Numbered from the stretch's first letter, positions 1 to 5,074 are shown. The stretch is DNA of 7,802 nucleotides from Treponema sp. (GCA_031268125.1 JAIRXT010000030.1:1-7802); one strand, 5' to 3'. A program made the numbers and translations. The notes: generated from the letters alone by a model not told the origin.

Positions 1-803
1 CCCCTCTTGAGGACGCTCCAGAAGTTTTCTATCCCGTTGGTATGAACCCCTTTACCGGCGCTGAACTGCCCGGCTGAGTGGTTTACTGTCAGGTGGACAT
101 ACTTTTCTTTCTTGTTCAGAATGTTGTAGCCGCTGAAGTCGTCAGTTACGACCGTAGTCCCGTCCGCCGTTACCTTGTCGATGACCTCAAGAAGCTGTTT
201 TCCGGTGAGTTTCTGCCCGGCTTCGTTAGGGAGGGCGACGGTAGCATAGACCTTGCCGGAGTCCCGTTCCTTGACCCCGACGACCGGGGTTTTGTCGGTT
301 CCCCGGCCCCGTTTGTTGGGTTCTTTCTCCGATGGGACCGGATTTCCGATGGCGTCGAGCATAACGTTCTCCCTTCGGGGTCTCCCGCCTACGTAGGTCT
401 CGTCCACTTCCACGAGGACGCTGAACGCCTTCGCCATGTCGGCGTTTCCCATTGCCATCCTGATGCACTGGAGCATCCGCCACGCGGTCTTGTAGGTAAC
501 GCCTATCTCCCGCTGGAGCTGGCACCCGGATATTCCCTTCTTGCCGTTCAGAAACAAGTGGACGGCGTAGAACCACTTGACCATGCTCGTGGCCGATTTC
601 TCGAAGATGGTACCGGAGAAGGGGGAGAAGGAGTCGTTGCAGTTTTTGCAGTGGCATGCCCTGGCCCGCTCCCGATAGCGGTAGACCTTTACCTTCGCGC
701 CGCAGTGGGGGCAGGTAAGGGTATCGCCGTAACGGACGCGCAAGAAGTAGTCAATAGCGGCTTTTTCGGTCGGAAACAATCGGTTAAATTCCAGAAAGGT
801 CAT
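1..803 (-). CDS. IS1595-family (ISXO2-like) transposase, 3' end cut by window edge
   Basis: This is the transposase of an insertion sequence, which would cut and join DNA at the element ends. I read it from the reverse complement: ATG at 803-801, with a purine-rich AGGAG ribosome site about 8 bases upstream. The frame stays open for 267 codons to the window edge, so the C-terminus is missing (the family is usually around 300 residues). An N-terminal zinc ribbon is visible: CPHC at residues 31-34, then cysteines at 50, 52 and 55. The catalytic RNase H-like domain follows, with VEVDETYVGG (Asp134), TDDFSGY (Asp221/222) and HTNGIENFWS (Asn256/Glu259), which is the family's DDE/DDN layout. No stop or frameshift is seen, so it may be functional. 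It points away from the ribosomal operon. The family call rests on motifs I recognise. The left inverted repeat lies outside the window and I could not fix the right one. Confidence 0.88.
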   Translation of the reverse strand, partial: MTFLEFNRLFPTEKAAIDYFLRVRYGDTLTCPHCGAKVKVYRYRERARACHCKNCNDSFSPFSGTIFEKSATSMVKWFYAVHLFLNGKKGISGCQLQREIGVTYKTAWRMLQCIRMAMGNADMAKAFSVLVEVDETYVGGRPRRENVMLDAIGNPVPSEKEPNKRGRGTDKTPVVGVKERDSGKVYATVALPNEAGQKLTGKQLLEVIDKVTADGTTVVTDDFSGYNILNKKEKYVHLTVNHSAGQFSAGKGVHTNGIENFWSVLKR

Positions 804-945
804 TCGGTTAATCTCCTAAGCATTATGTAAGGGGCCGCAGGAAAGTTCCGAGGGTTTTTGGTGAAAATTTTTAACGACCAGTGAGAAACTCCAGGGAGTA
901 CACAGTCATAGGGCAGGAGGAGGGGAAGTCGTGCGGGAAAGCGGC

Positions 946-963
946 ACCGGCACGCGTGCCGGT
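946..963. repeat. 18-bp perfect palindrome
   Basis: ACCGGCACG followed directly by its exact reverse complement CGTGCCGGT. The symmetry extends, after a 2-base bulge on the right side, with CGGC (942-945) against GCCG (966-969). No T-run follows on either strand, so it is not a standard intrinsic terminator. It could be a dimeric protein-binding site, part of the insertion-sequence flank or a remnant of an intergenic repeat. The symmetry is seen directly; no function is supported. Confidence 0.6.
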
Positions 964-1051
964 ACGCCGGTTCTGAGAAACGGCGGAAATGAATAAAAAT
1001 ACGATGAAATGTATAATGGTTTACTAAATCAGTAATAAATAGTCGGGCGAG

Positions 1052-1078
1052 TTATCAGGGTATACGTGAGGGTATAAT
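1052..1078 (+). promoter_or_regulatory. Possible sigma-70-type promoter, TTATCA-15-TATAAT
   Basis: An exact TATAAT lies at 1073-1078. TTATCA at 1052-1057, 15 bases upstream, matches four of six -35 positions. The spacer is shorter than the usual 17 and the DNA is AT-rich, so chance is a real possibility. If active it would transcribe rightward through the hairpin cluster toward tRNA-Thr and could be a distal promoter of the operon. A second exact TATAAT at 1012-1017 has no recognisable -35 partner. Confidence 0.25.
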
Positions 1079-1152
1079 TGCGTTAAAAATTGCTTAAAAG
1101 GGGGTTAACCAAGGTAAAAAATGTCTAAATTGCAGGGTATTTTCGTTCAATA

Positions 1153-1308
1153 CCGTATTCACGGAAGCAAGAGGCTTTCCCAAAACTTCAGTTTTTGGGA
1201 GACGGGCTTTGCCTGTCCAGCTACCCTGATTTTAATAGAAAAAGCGGGTTTTAGACCGCTTTTTCGGAAGCCAATCCCAAAACTAACCGAGTTTTGGGAT
1301 TGGCTTCC
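1153..1308. repeat. Cluster of tandem inverted repeats (hairpins), likely dispersed intergenic element
   Basis: Several inverted repeats lie nearly end to end. A small CCGT/ACGG stem lies at 1153-1164. Next comes TCCCAAAA/TTTTGGGA at 1178-1200 with a 7-base loop. GACGGGC/GCCTGTC at 1201-1217 has one G-T pair and loop TTT. GAAAAAGCGG/CCGCTTTTTC at 1238-1265 is a perfect 10-bp stem. Finally a perfect 19-bp stem spans 1266-1308 (arms 1266-1284 and 1290-1308, loop AACCG). The first and last large hairpins share the core CCCAAAACT/AGTTTTGGG. Stems at 1178-1200 and 1201-1217 abut, as do those at 1238-1265 and 1266-1308. No clear T-run follows the last stem. The shared core suggests a repeat family, but one window cannot show that. 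Confidence 0.65.
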
Positions 1309-1353
1309 TGTGGTAAAAATTTTGTAAAAGTAAAATCGCCGATAAAAATTCAC

Positions 1354-1380
1354 TTGATCTTTTTTGACGTCTCTGATAAG
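1354..1380 (+). promoter_or_regulatory. Weak promoter candidate before tRNA-Thr
   Basis: TTGATC at 1354-1359 and GATAAG at 1375-1380 each match four of six consensus bases, with a 15-base spacer. Initiation about seven bases after the -10 would lie roughly ten bases before the tRNA. The position is right for the tRNA/rpmG transcript, but the match is weak. A nearby TTGACG (1364-1369) is a better -35 but has no -10 at a suitable distance. Confidence 0.28.
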
Positions 1381-1397
1381 CTTCTTCCACTCGTATA

Positions 1398-1470
1398 GCC
1401 CTTGTAGCTCAGTTGGCAGAGCATATCCATGGTAAGGATAAGGTCAACAGTTCGATTCTGTTCGAGGGCT
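1398..1470 (+). tRNA. trnT: tRNA-Thr (anticodon GGU)
   Basis: The sequence folds as a complete cloverleaf. Acceptor GCCCTTG (1398-1404) pairs with CGAGGGC (1463-1469) with one G-U, leaving T1470 as discriminator. The D-stem is GCTC/GAGC, and the anticodon stem is TATCC/GGATA with loop ATGGTAA. The T-stem is AACAG/CTGTT with loop TTCGATT. The anticodon GGT at 1431-1433 reads ACC and ACU threonine codons. The 3' CCA is not encoded (GTA follows), so a CCA-adding enzyme must complete it. It lies 96 bases before rpmG and is probably co-transcribed with it. Confidence 0.95.
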
Positions 1471-1506
1471 GTAGGAAAAAGCAGGGCTTTTTTCACAGGG
1501 GTGTTT

Positions 1507-1543
1507 CCGGGTAAGATCCCCCGGGTTGTGTGGATTCACCCGG
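1507..1543 (+). other. Overlapping alternative hairpins in the rpmG leader
   Basis: Between tRNA-Thr and rpmG, CCGGG (1507-1511) can pair with CCCGG (1520-1524), or CCGGGT (1521-1526) with ACCCGG (1538-1543). The two stems share bases 1521-1524, so they exclude each other. Neither is followed by a T-run. They may be processing or leader structures, or chance pairing in GC-rich DNA. Confidence 0.3.
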
Positions 1544-1566
1544 ATATAGACCGGAAGAGGTTCAAA

Positions 1567-1740
1567 ATGGCAGGCAAGAAACAGGTTGTGGAGCTGGTGG
1601 CGCTTCAGTGCAGCGTATGTAAGCGGCGGAACTACACCACGGAAAAAAACAGGCGGAACCTTCAGGAAAAGCTGGAGTTTAACAAGTACTGTCCCTTTGA
1701 CCGGAAGCATACGTTGCATAAGGAAACTAAGATAAAGTAG
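1567..1740 (+). CDS. rpmG: Large ribosomal subunit protein bL33
   Basis: A 57-residue basic protein of the large subunit, located near the ribosomal E site. The start ATG at 1567 follows GAAGAGG with a 6-base gap; the longer upstream frame overlaps tRNA-Thr and is rejected. Family features are the CSVCK pair (Cys15, Cys18), the NYTTEKNRRN segment at 22-31, KLEFNKYC at 35-42 and the RKHT ending at 46-49. Zinc-binding (C+) bL33 proteins normally have a second CxxC, but here it reads Cys42-Pro-Phe-Asp45, so Asp replaces the fourth ligand. The protein may still bind zinc through Asp or may be drifting toward a zinc-independent form. The gene sits between two tRNA genes, an arrangement known in spirochaetes and other bacteria next to secE. 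Confidence 0.95.
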   Translation: MAGKKQVVELVALQCSVCKRRNYTTEKNRRNLQEKLEFNKYCPFDRKHTLHKETKIK

Positions 1741-1756
1741 GGTTTTTACGGATGTT

Positions 1757-1774
1757 CCCCGGTTTTTTGCGGGG
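1757..1774 (+). other. Small hairpin between rpmG and tRNA-Trp
   Basis: CCCCG (1757-1761) pairs with CGGGG (1770-1774) around an 8-base T-rich loop. The T-run is in the loop rather than after the stem, so this does not look like a terminator. It lies 8 bases before the tRNA and could take part in releasing it from the transcript; that is inference. Confidence 0.35.
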
Positions 1775-1782
1775 TTAAACAA

Positions 1783-1855
<73 letters not shown>

Positions 1856-1882
1856 GGAAGGATTTTGTTTTCCGAGGGTGAT

Positions 1883-2062
1883 ATGAGCAAGTTGGTGCAG
1901 TTTGTTAAAGAATCCTATGCGGAACTGCGGAAGGTCGTATGGCCCGGCCGCGATGACGTTGTTAGTTCTATCAAGGTGGTACTCATCTCCACCGTCATTA
2001 TTGCCGCCGCTCTGGGTTTGGTGGATGTACTGCTTCTCTTTGGTATCAGGGCGATATTTTAG
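1883..2062 (+). CDS. secE: Preprotein translocase subunit SecE
   Basis: SecE is the small essential subunit that clamps SecY in the SecYEG translocon of the inner membrane. The product is 59 residues, the short single-helix form common outside the enterobacteria. The amphipathic N-terminal segment contains the family motif ELRKVVWPGRDDV at residues 14-26. It is followed by one hydrophobic membrane helix at about 31-54 (IKVVLISTVIIAAALGLV and onward) and a very short tail. I chose ATG 1883, preceded by GAGGG about five bases away; a TTG in the same frame at 1865 lacks such a site. The gene begins 28 bases after tRNA-Trp and ends 18 bases before nusG, the standard secE-nusG pair. Confidence 0.96.
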   Translation: MSKLVQFVKESYAELRKVVWPGRDDVVSSIKVVLISTVIIAAALGLVDVLLLFGIRAIF

Positions 2063-2080
2063 ATAACGGTAAAGGAAATC

Positions 2081-2644
2081 ATGGCTTCTGGCTGGTATAC
2101 GGTTCAAACATCCACAGGGTGGGAGACCAAAATAGAGAAAATAATTCGCATGATGCTCAAAAACGGGGAACTGGATAAAGATGTCGTCCTTGACATAAAA
2201 ATCCCCATTGAGGTTGTGGTGGATACTCAGGGCGGAAGAAGACGGGAGAGAACCCGGAAGACCTTTCCCGGTTATATTTTTGTGGAAATGGACCTTCCGG
2301 ACATCCCGGCGGTATGGAAGGCCAGCGTTTCTAAAATAAAGAAGATACAGGGGGTTCACGGCTTTGTCGGTACTCCCGGGGACGCCAAACCCCAGCCCCT
2401 TCCCGCGGACGAAGTCCGGAATATGCTGCAAAAGTCCGGGGACATCAAAGGCGAGCGTCCTACCCGTGTCCGGCAGACCTTTTCCGCCGGGGAACAGGTT
2501 AAAATCATCGACGGCCCTTTCGAATCCTTTACGGGGACCATCGAAGATGTGAATCAGGAGAAAAACAAGCTCAGGGTGATGGTCGGTATCTTCGGGCGTA
2601 ACACCCCGGTAGAAGTCGATCTTTTACAGGTAGAAAAGCTGTAA
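2081..2644 (+). CDS. nusG: Transcription termination/antitermination protein NusG
   Basis: NusG binds the RNA polymerase clamp, promotes processive elongation, and links polymerase to the ribosome (via S10) or to Rho. The 187-residue length is normal. The N-terminal NGN domain starts with GWYTVQTSTGWE at 4-15 and includes the signature FPGYIFVEM at 62-70. The C-terminal KOW domain spans about 135-165 (SAGEQVKIIDGPFESFTGT, then a loop) and ends with TPVEVDLLQVEKL. The basic stretch RRRERTRK at 53-60 just before the signature is a little richer in Arg than typical. ATG 2081 follows AAAGGAAA at suitable spacing. The 18-base gap from secE implies one transcript. The following 105-base spacer to rplK carries RNA structures. 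Confidence 0.97.
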   Translation: MASGWYTVQTSTGWETKIEKIIRMMLKNGELDKDVVLDIKIPIEVVVDTQGGRRRERTRKTFPGYIFVEMDLPDIPAVWKASVSKIKKIQGVHGFVGTPGDAKPQPLPADEVRNMLQKSGDIKGERPTRVRQTFSAGEQVKIIDGPFESFTGTIEDVNQEKNKLRVMVGIFGRNTPVEVDLLQVEKL

Positions 2645-2649
2645 TAGCG

Positions 2650-2675
2650 GGAACCGGGCGGGTTTGTCCGGTTCC
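2650..2675 (+). other. 8-bp perfect hairpin after nusG
   Basis: GGAACCGG (2650-2657) pairs with CCGGTTCC (2668-2675) around a 10-base loop, starting six bases after the nusG stop. The bases after the stem are GGTCC and then an A-run, not a T-run, so it is not a standard + strand terminator. It may stabilise the nusG 3' end or mark a processing point between the secE-nusG and rplKAJL parts of the message. Confidence 0.45.
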
Positions 2676-2691
2676 GGTCCTAAAAAACAGA

Positions 2692-2719
2692 GTGGGAGGG
2701 GTTATGCCCCGTTAGCCGC
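2692..2719 (+). promoter_or_regulatory. Putative L1-binding translational operator in the rplK leader
   Basis: Two stacked stems flank an asymmetric internal loop. GGGG (2698-2701) pairs with CCCC (2707-2710) over loop TTATG. GTGG (2692-2695) pairs with CCGC (2716-2719) with one G-U. The internal loop is GA on the 5' side and GTTAG on the 3' side. This layout, and the sequence GTGGGAG, resemble the L1 site in 23S rRNA and the L1 target in rplK leaders of other bacteria, where free L1 represses translation of rplK-rplA. The site lies 30 bases before the rplK start. The pairing is seen; the L1 role is inferred from family knowledge. Confidence 0.5.
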
Positions 2720-2749
2720 CTGCCACGGCAGTACCACGAAGGAGAAAAT

Positions 2750-3181
2750 ATGGCAAAGAAAAAGATAACGGCCATTGTCAAGCTGCAGTGCCCCGCGGGC
2801 AAGGCCACGCCGGCCCCCCCCGTTGGCCCTGCCTTGGGCCCCCACGGGGTCAGCGCCCCCCAGTTTGTCCAGCAGTTCAATGACCGGACAAAAAGCATGG
2901 AAACGGGACTTATCATACCGGTTGTTATTACCGTGTACCAGGATAAGTCCTTTACGTTCATACTAAAAACTCCTCCCGCTTCGGTGCTTATCAAGAAGGC
3001 CCTCGGTCTTGAAAAGGGTTCCGCGGAGTCCCACAAGACCAAGGTCGGCGTACTTCCCAGGGCCAAGCTTGAGGAAATCGCCAAGTTGAAAATGGTGGAC
3101 CTTTCCGCCAATGATACGGATGCCGCTATGCGGATCATTGCCGGGACCGCCCGGTCTATGGGTGTGGAGACGGAAAAATGA
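2750..3181 (+). CDS. rplK: Large ribosomal subunit protein uL11
   Basis: uL11 forms the base of the L7/L12 stalk with uL10, binds the GTPase-centre RNA of 23S rRNA and helps activate elongation factors. The 143-residue length is normal. The N-terminal domain has KLQCPAGKATPAPPVGPALG at 11-30, including the prolines (23 and 27) equivalent to thiostrepton-resistance positions, so this contact is intact. The RNA-binding C-terminal domain runs from about 75 and includes IAGTARSMGVE at 130-140. Positions 31-39 (PHGVSAPQF) differ from the common QHGVNIMEF type. ATG 2750 follows AAGGAG five bases away. The gene overlaps rplA by four bases (ATGA), which implies translational coupling. Synthesis is probably controlled by L1 at the leader structure just upstream. 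Confidence 0.97.
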   Translation: MAKKKITAIVKLQCPAGKATPAPPVGPALGPHGVSAPQFVQQFNDRTKSMETGLIIPVVITVYQDKSFTFILKTPPASVLIKKALGLEKGSAESHKTKVGVLPRAKLEEIAKLKMVDLSANDTDAAMRIIAGTARSMGVETEK

Positions 3182-3858
3182 GCCGGGGAAAGAAATACCA
3201 GGAAAGCGCCAAAAAATACGATCCCTCCGCATCCTGTGAATTGCAGGAGGCATTGGGCCTCGTAAAAACAATGGCCTACGCTAAATTTGACGAAACCGTG
3301 GATATCTCGGTTAAGCTGAACCTGAAAAAGAACCAGTCCGTCCGGGATACAACGGTGCTTCCCCACCAGTTCCGGGGTGAAAAAAAGGTACTGGTTTTCT
3401 GCAAGCCGGAAAAGGAAAAAGAAGCCCAGGATGCCGGCGCCGCCTTTGTCGGGGCCGATGACCTTATCGGGAAGATTCGGGGCGGCTGGACCGACTTTGA
3501 CGTGGCCGTAGCTACCCCGGACATGATGAAGGATGTGGGCAAATTGGGTATGATCCTGGGCCGTAAGGGTCTTATGCCCAATCCCAAGACCGGCACGGTT
3601 ACTTTCGATCTTAAAGGCGCCCTGGCGGAATTAAAAAAGGGCCGTACCGAATTCCGGGCCGATAAGACCGGCGTGGTGCATCTGGCGGTGGGAAAACTCT
3701 CTATGGAAAATGATAAACTGGCGGAGAATATCAAAACCGTGGTGGCGGAGATCAAGCGCAAGCGCCCCGCCGATGCCAAAGGTGATTTTATTCAAACCGT
3801 TTCGATAGCTTCGACGATGGGCCCCGGTGTGTGGGTTACGATCAAGGACGAAGAATAG
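3178..3858 (+). CDS. rplA: Large ribosomal subunit protein uL1
   Basis: uL1 forms the mobile L1 stalk that guides deacylated tRNA out of the E site, and in many bacteria represses its own operon by binding the rplK leader. The 226-residue length fits. The N-terminal segment GKKYQESAKKYD (4-15) is typical. The conserved core GRKGLMPNPKTGTVT (128-142) and the C-terminal STMGPGVWV (212-220) are the family signatures; KFDETVDISVKL at 36-47 belongs to the RNA-binding half. Residues 48-66 (NLKKNQSVRDTTVLPHQFR) vary from the usual version but keep the VLPH motif. The ATG shares bases with the rplK stop and lacks its own strong ribosome site, so ribosomes finishing rplK probably reinitiate here. Confidence 0.97.
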   Translation: MSRGKKYQESAKKYDPSASCELQEALGLVKTMAYAKFDETVDISVKLNLKKNQSVRDTTVLPHQFRGEKKVLVFCKPEKEKEAQDAGAAFVGADDLIGKIRGGWTDFDVAVATPDMMKDVGKLGMILGRKGLMPNPKTGTVTFDLKGALAELKKGRTEFRADKTGVVHLAVGKLSMENDKLAENIKTVVAEIKRKRPADAKGDFIQTVSIASTMGPGVWVTIKDEE

Positions 3859-3874
3859 GTTATACATTTTGGGC

Positions 3875-3891
3875 ATCCGCAATTTACGGAT
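3875..3891 (+). other. Small hairpin in the short rplA-rplJ spacer
   Basis: ATCCG (3875-3879) pairs with CGGAT (3887-3891) around a 7-base loop in the 52-base gap before rplJ. In E. coli and many other bacteria a longer leader here binds the L10-L12 complex and represses rplJL. The gap is too short for that whole structure, so any L10 site must extend into the end of rplA or be much reduced. This 5-bp stem alone is weak evidence. Confidence 0.3.
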
Positions 3892-3910
3892 ACCGTAACA
3901 GGAGATTGAC

Positions 3911-4450
3911 GTGGCAATTGTCGCAAAAAAGGTACAGGAAAACAAAACCCAGGCCATCCAGGAAATCAAGGATGACTTTAGCCGGTCCAAAGACTTTATT
4001 TTTACCGATTACCGGGGTCTTACGGTGGAACAAATCACCGGGCTGCGGAAGCAGTTACGGGCCAAGGACGTGCATTACAAGGTCGTAAAAAACAACTTCG
4101 CCCGGATTGCCTTTGAACAGCTTTCCGCTCCTCCCCAGGTGGCGGATTATCTGGTCGGGCCCACGGCGGTAGCAATTGCCCCCCGGGATTCCAACGAAGT
4201 CGCCAAAATTCTCCTGAATTTTGTCCAGGAAGCTCCGGCCTTGCAGGTTAAAGGGGCCCTTATCGGCGATACGATCTACAATGCCCAGGAAACGGCGGCC
4301 TTTTCCCGCCTTCCCGGCAGGCTGGAACTTATCTCCATGCTTATGTCGGTCCTCAACGGCCCCGTCCGGAACCTGGCCTGCGCCCTTAATGACATTCCCG
4401 CCCGGCTGGTACGCAGTATCAATGCGGTGGGGGACAAGAAGGCCGGTTAG
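3911..4450 (+). CDS. rplJ: Large ribosomal subunit protein uL10
   Basis: uL10 anchors the bL12 dimers to the ribosome and binds 23S rRNA next to uL11. The product is 179 residues, slightly longer than the E. coli protein. The family motif FTDYRGLTVEQI lies at 31-42, followed by KVVKNNFARIAF at 57-68 and VGPTAVAIA at 82-90. The C-terminal helix that carries bL12 dimers runs from about 138 to 175 (LELISMLMSVLNGPVRN onward). The start is GTG at 3911, seven bases after AGGAG; no in-frame ATG lies nearby and the N-terminus MAIVAKK fits the family. A GTG start can moderate expression. The next gene rplL is separated by an unusually structured 149-base spacer. The number of bL12 dimers bound cannot be read reliably from the helix. 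Confidence 0.97.
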   Translation: MAIVAKKVQENKTQAIQEIKDDFSRSKDFIFTDYRGLTVEQITGLRKQLRAKDVHYKVVKNNFARIAFEQLSAPPQVADYLVGPTAVAIAPRDSNEVAKILLNFVQEAPALQVKGALIGDTIYNAQETAAFSRLPGRLELISMLMSVLNGPVRNLACALNDIPARLVRSINAVGDKKAG

Positions 4451-4531
4451 GTTGTTCCAAGGTATATCGATCCGTCAGGCTTCCCGGACCGCAGGTTCGA
4501 AGCTGCTGTCCTGTCGGATAATATATGGCCT

Positions 4532-4576
4532 GCCGGGTCTGTTCCCGGCCGGTCCCAGTGCCCCCTGCGGGGCGCT
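4532..4576 (+). other. Tandem GC-rich hairpins between rplJ and rplL
   Basis: Two strong stems lie in the 149-base spacer. GCCGGG (4532-4537) pairs with CCCGGC (4544-4549) over loop TCTGTT. AGTGCCCC (4557-4564) pairs with GGGGCGCT (4569-4576) over loop CTGC with one G-U. No T-run follows, so they should not terminate transcription. The second stem ends about ten bases before the rplL ribosome site AAGGAG. They could act as RNase processing or stability elements that help make bL12, needed in several copies per ribosome, in excess over uL10. The structure is seen; the role is inferred. Confidence 0.5.
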
Positions 4577-4599
4577 ATTACACATAAGGAGAAGCTAAG

Positions 4600-4983
4600 A
4601 TGGCAGCCACAAAAGAAGAGATTATTGAGGCAATTTCATCCATGACCGTGGTGGAGGTTTCCGAACTGGTCAAGGCTCTGGAAGAGAAATTCGGTGTGTC
4701 CGCCGCCGCCCCCGTGGCGGTTGCGGTCGGAGCTCCCGCCGGAGCGGCGGCAGCCCCGGTAGAAGAGCAGACCGAATTTAACGTTGTTCTTAAGGCGTAT
4801 GACGAGACCAAGAAAATTGCGGTTATTAAGGAAGTCCGTGCCGTTACGGGGCTTGGCCTTAAAGAGGCCAAGGACCTGGTTGAAGGCGTGCCGAAGCCCC
4901 TCAAGGAGAATATCTCCAAGGAAGACGCCGCAAAGATCAAGGAATCGGTTACTGCCGCAGGCGGTACGGTTGATATTCAGTAA
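4600..4983 (+). CDS. rplL: Large ribosomal subunit protein bL12 (L7/L12)
   Basis: bL12 forms the flexible stalk dimers that recruit and activate translational GTPases such as EF-Tu and EF-G. The 127-residue length is typical. The N-terminal dimerisation and uL10-binding domain spans about 1-32 (EEIIEAISSMTVVEVSELVK within it). An Ala/Pro/Val/Gly-rich hinge spans about 34-54. The C-terminal factor-binding domain spans about 57-127, with KKIAVIKEVRAVTGLGLKEA at 71-90, the EGVPKPLKE segment at 95-103 and AAGGTVDIQ at the end. ATG 4600 is preceded by AAGGAG at good spacing. The gene is set apart from rplJ by a spacer with strong hairpins and from rpoB by one with a terminator-like stem, which suits separate tuning of this multi-copy protein. 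Confidence 0.98.
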   Translation: MAATKEEIIEAISSMTVVEVSELVKALEEKFGVSAAAPVAVAVGAPAGAAAAPVEEQTEFNVVLKAYDETKKIAVIKEVRAVTGLGLKEAKDLVEGVPKPLKENISKEDAAKIKESVTAAGGTVDIQ

Positions 4984-5040
4984 AACCGGTCTATGGGCAT
5001 ACGGCGCCGGTTTCGGTGTCTTTTGCCCGGCGCCGGGCCC
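4983..5040 (+). other. GC-rich structured RNA just after rplL, with alternative folds
   Basis: CGGCGCCGG (5002-5010) pairs perfectly with CCGGCGCCG (5027-5035). The stem extends past a small internal loop by GGGC (4995-4998) with GCCC (5037-5040). CCCGGCGCCGGG (5026-5037) is itself a 12-bp palindrome. A competing stem pairs AAACCGG (4983-4989) with CCGGTTT (5007-5013) and would block the first. Only a few T residues follow either, so strong termination is not expected. The long stem could be an RNase III-type processing site like the one known between rplL and rpoB in E. coli; that is inference. Confidence 0.45.
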
Positions 5041-5074
5041 TGCGGGGTCAAAAATATTTCTTCTCGCCCCTTAG

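Larger units (their letters stand above)
804..1397. other. Gene-free stretch between the IS transposase and the ribosomal operon
   Basis: No convincing gene lies here. The first part (to perhaps 880-900) should contain the right end and promoter of the insertion sequence, but without the other end I cannot identify its inverted repeat or target duplication. A GC-rich palindrome lies at 946-963. From about 990 the DNA turns AT-rich and holds two exact TATAAT hexamers (1012-1017 and 1073-1078). A hairpin cluster spans about 1153-1308, and an AT-rich leader with a weak promoter candidate precedes tRNA-Thr. Short open frames on both strands across 1121-1353 appear to arise from the repeats. Confidence 0.7.

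Noticed and set aside
226..657. 143-codon - strand frame inside the transposase
   Set aside because: It is in a different frame from the transposase, Arg/Pro-rich and without motifs; a shadow of the real gene.
78..830. 250-codon + strand frame opposite the transposase
   Set aside because: The - strand frame has the zinc ribbon and catalytic motifs of IS1595-type transposases; the + frame has no family features.
1121..1353. Short + (68 codons) and - (64 codons) frames over the hairpin cluster
   Set aside because: Both are mostly translated inverted repeat and resemble each other because of the symmetry; not supported as genes.
1476..1494. AAAAAGC/GCTTTTT stem with trailing T residues directly after tRNA-Thr, as a terminator
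   Set aside because: Only two G-C pairs and a 3-base loop; too weak to call, and rpmG follows closely.
1429..1566. Longer N-terminal extension of rpmG
   Set aside because: The upstream start lies inside tRNA-Thr; the ATG at 1567 has a proper ribosome site and gives the normal bL33 length.
4496..4522. Possible internal promoter for rplL (TTCGAA with GATAAT)
   Set aside because: The -35 match is poor and the spacer is only 15 bases; no further support.
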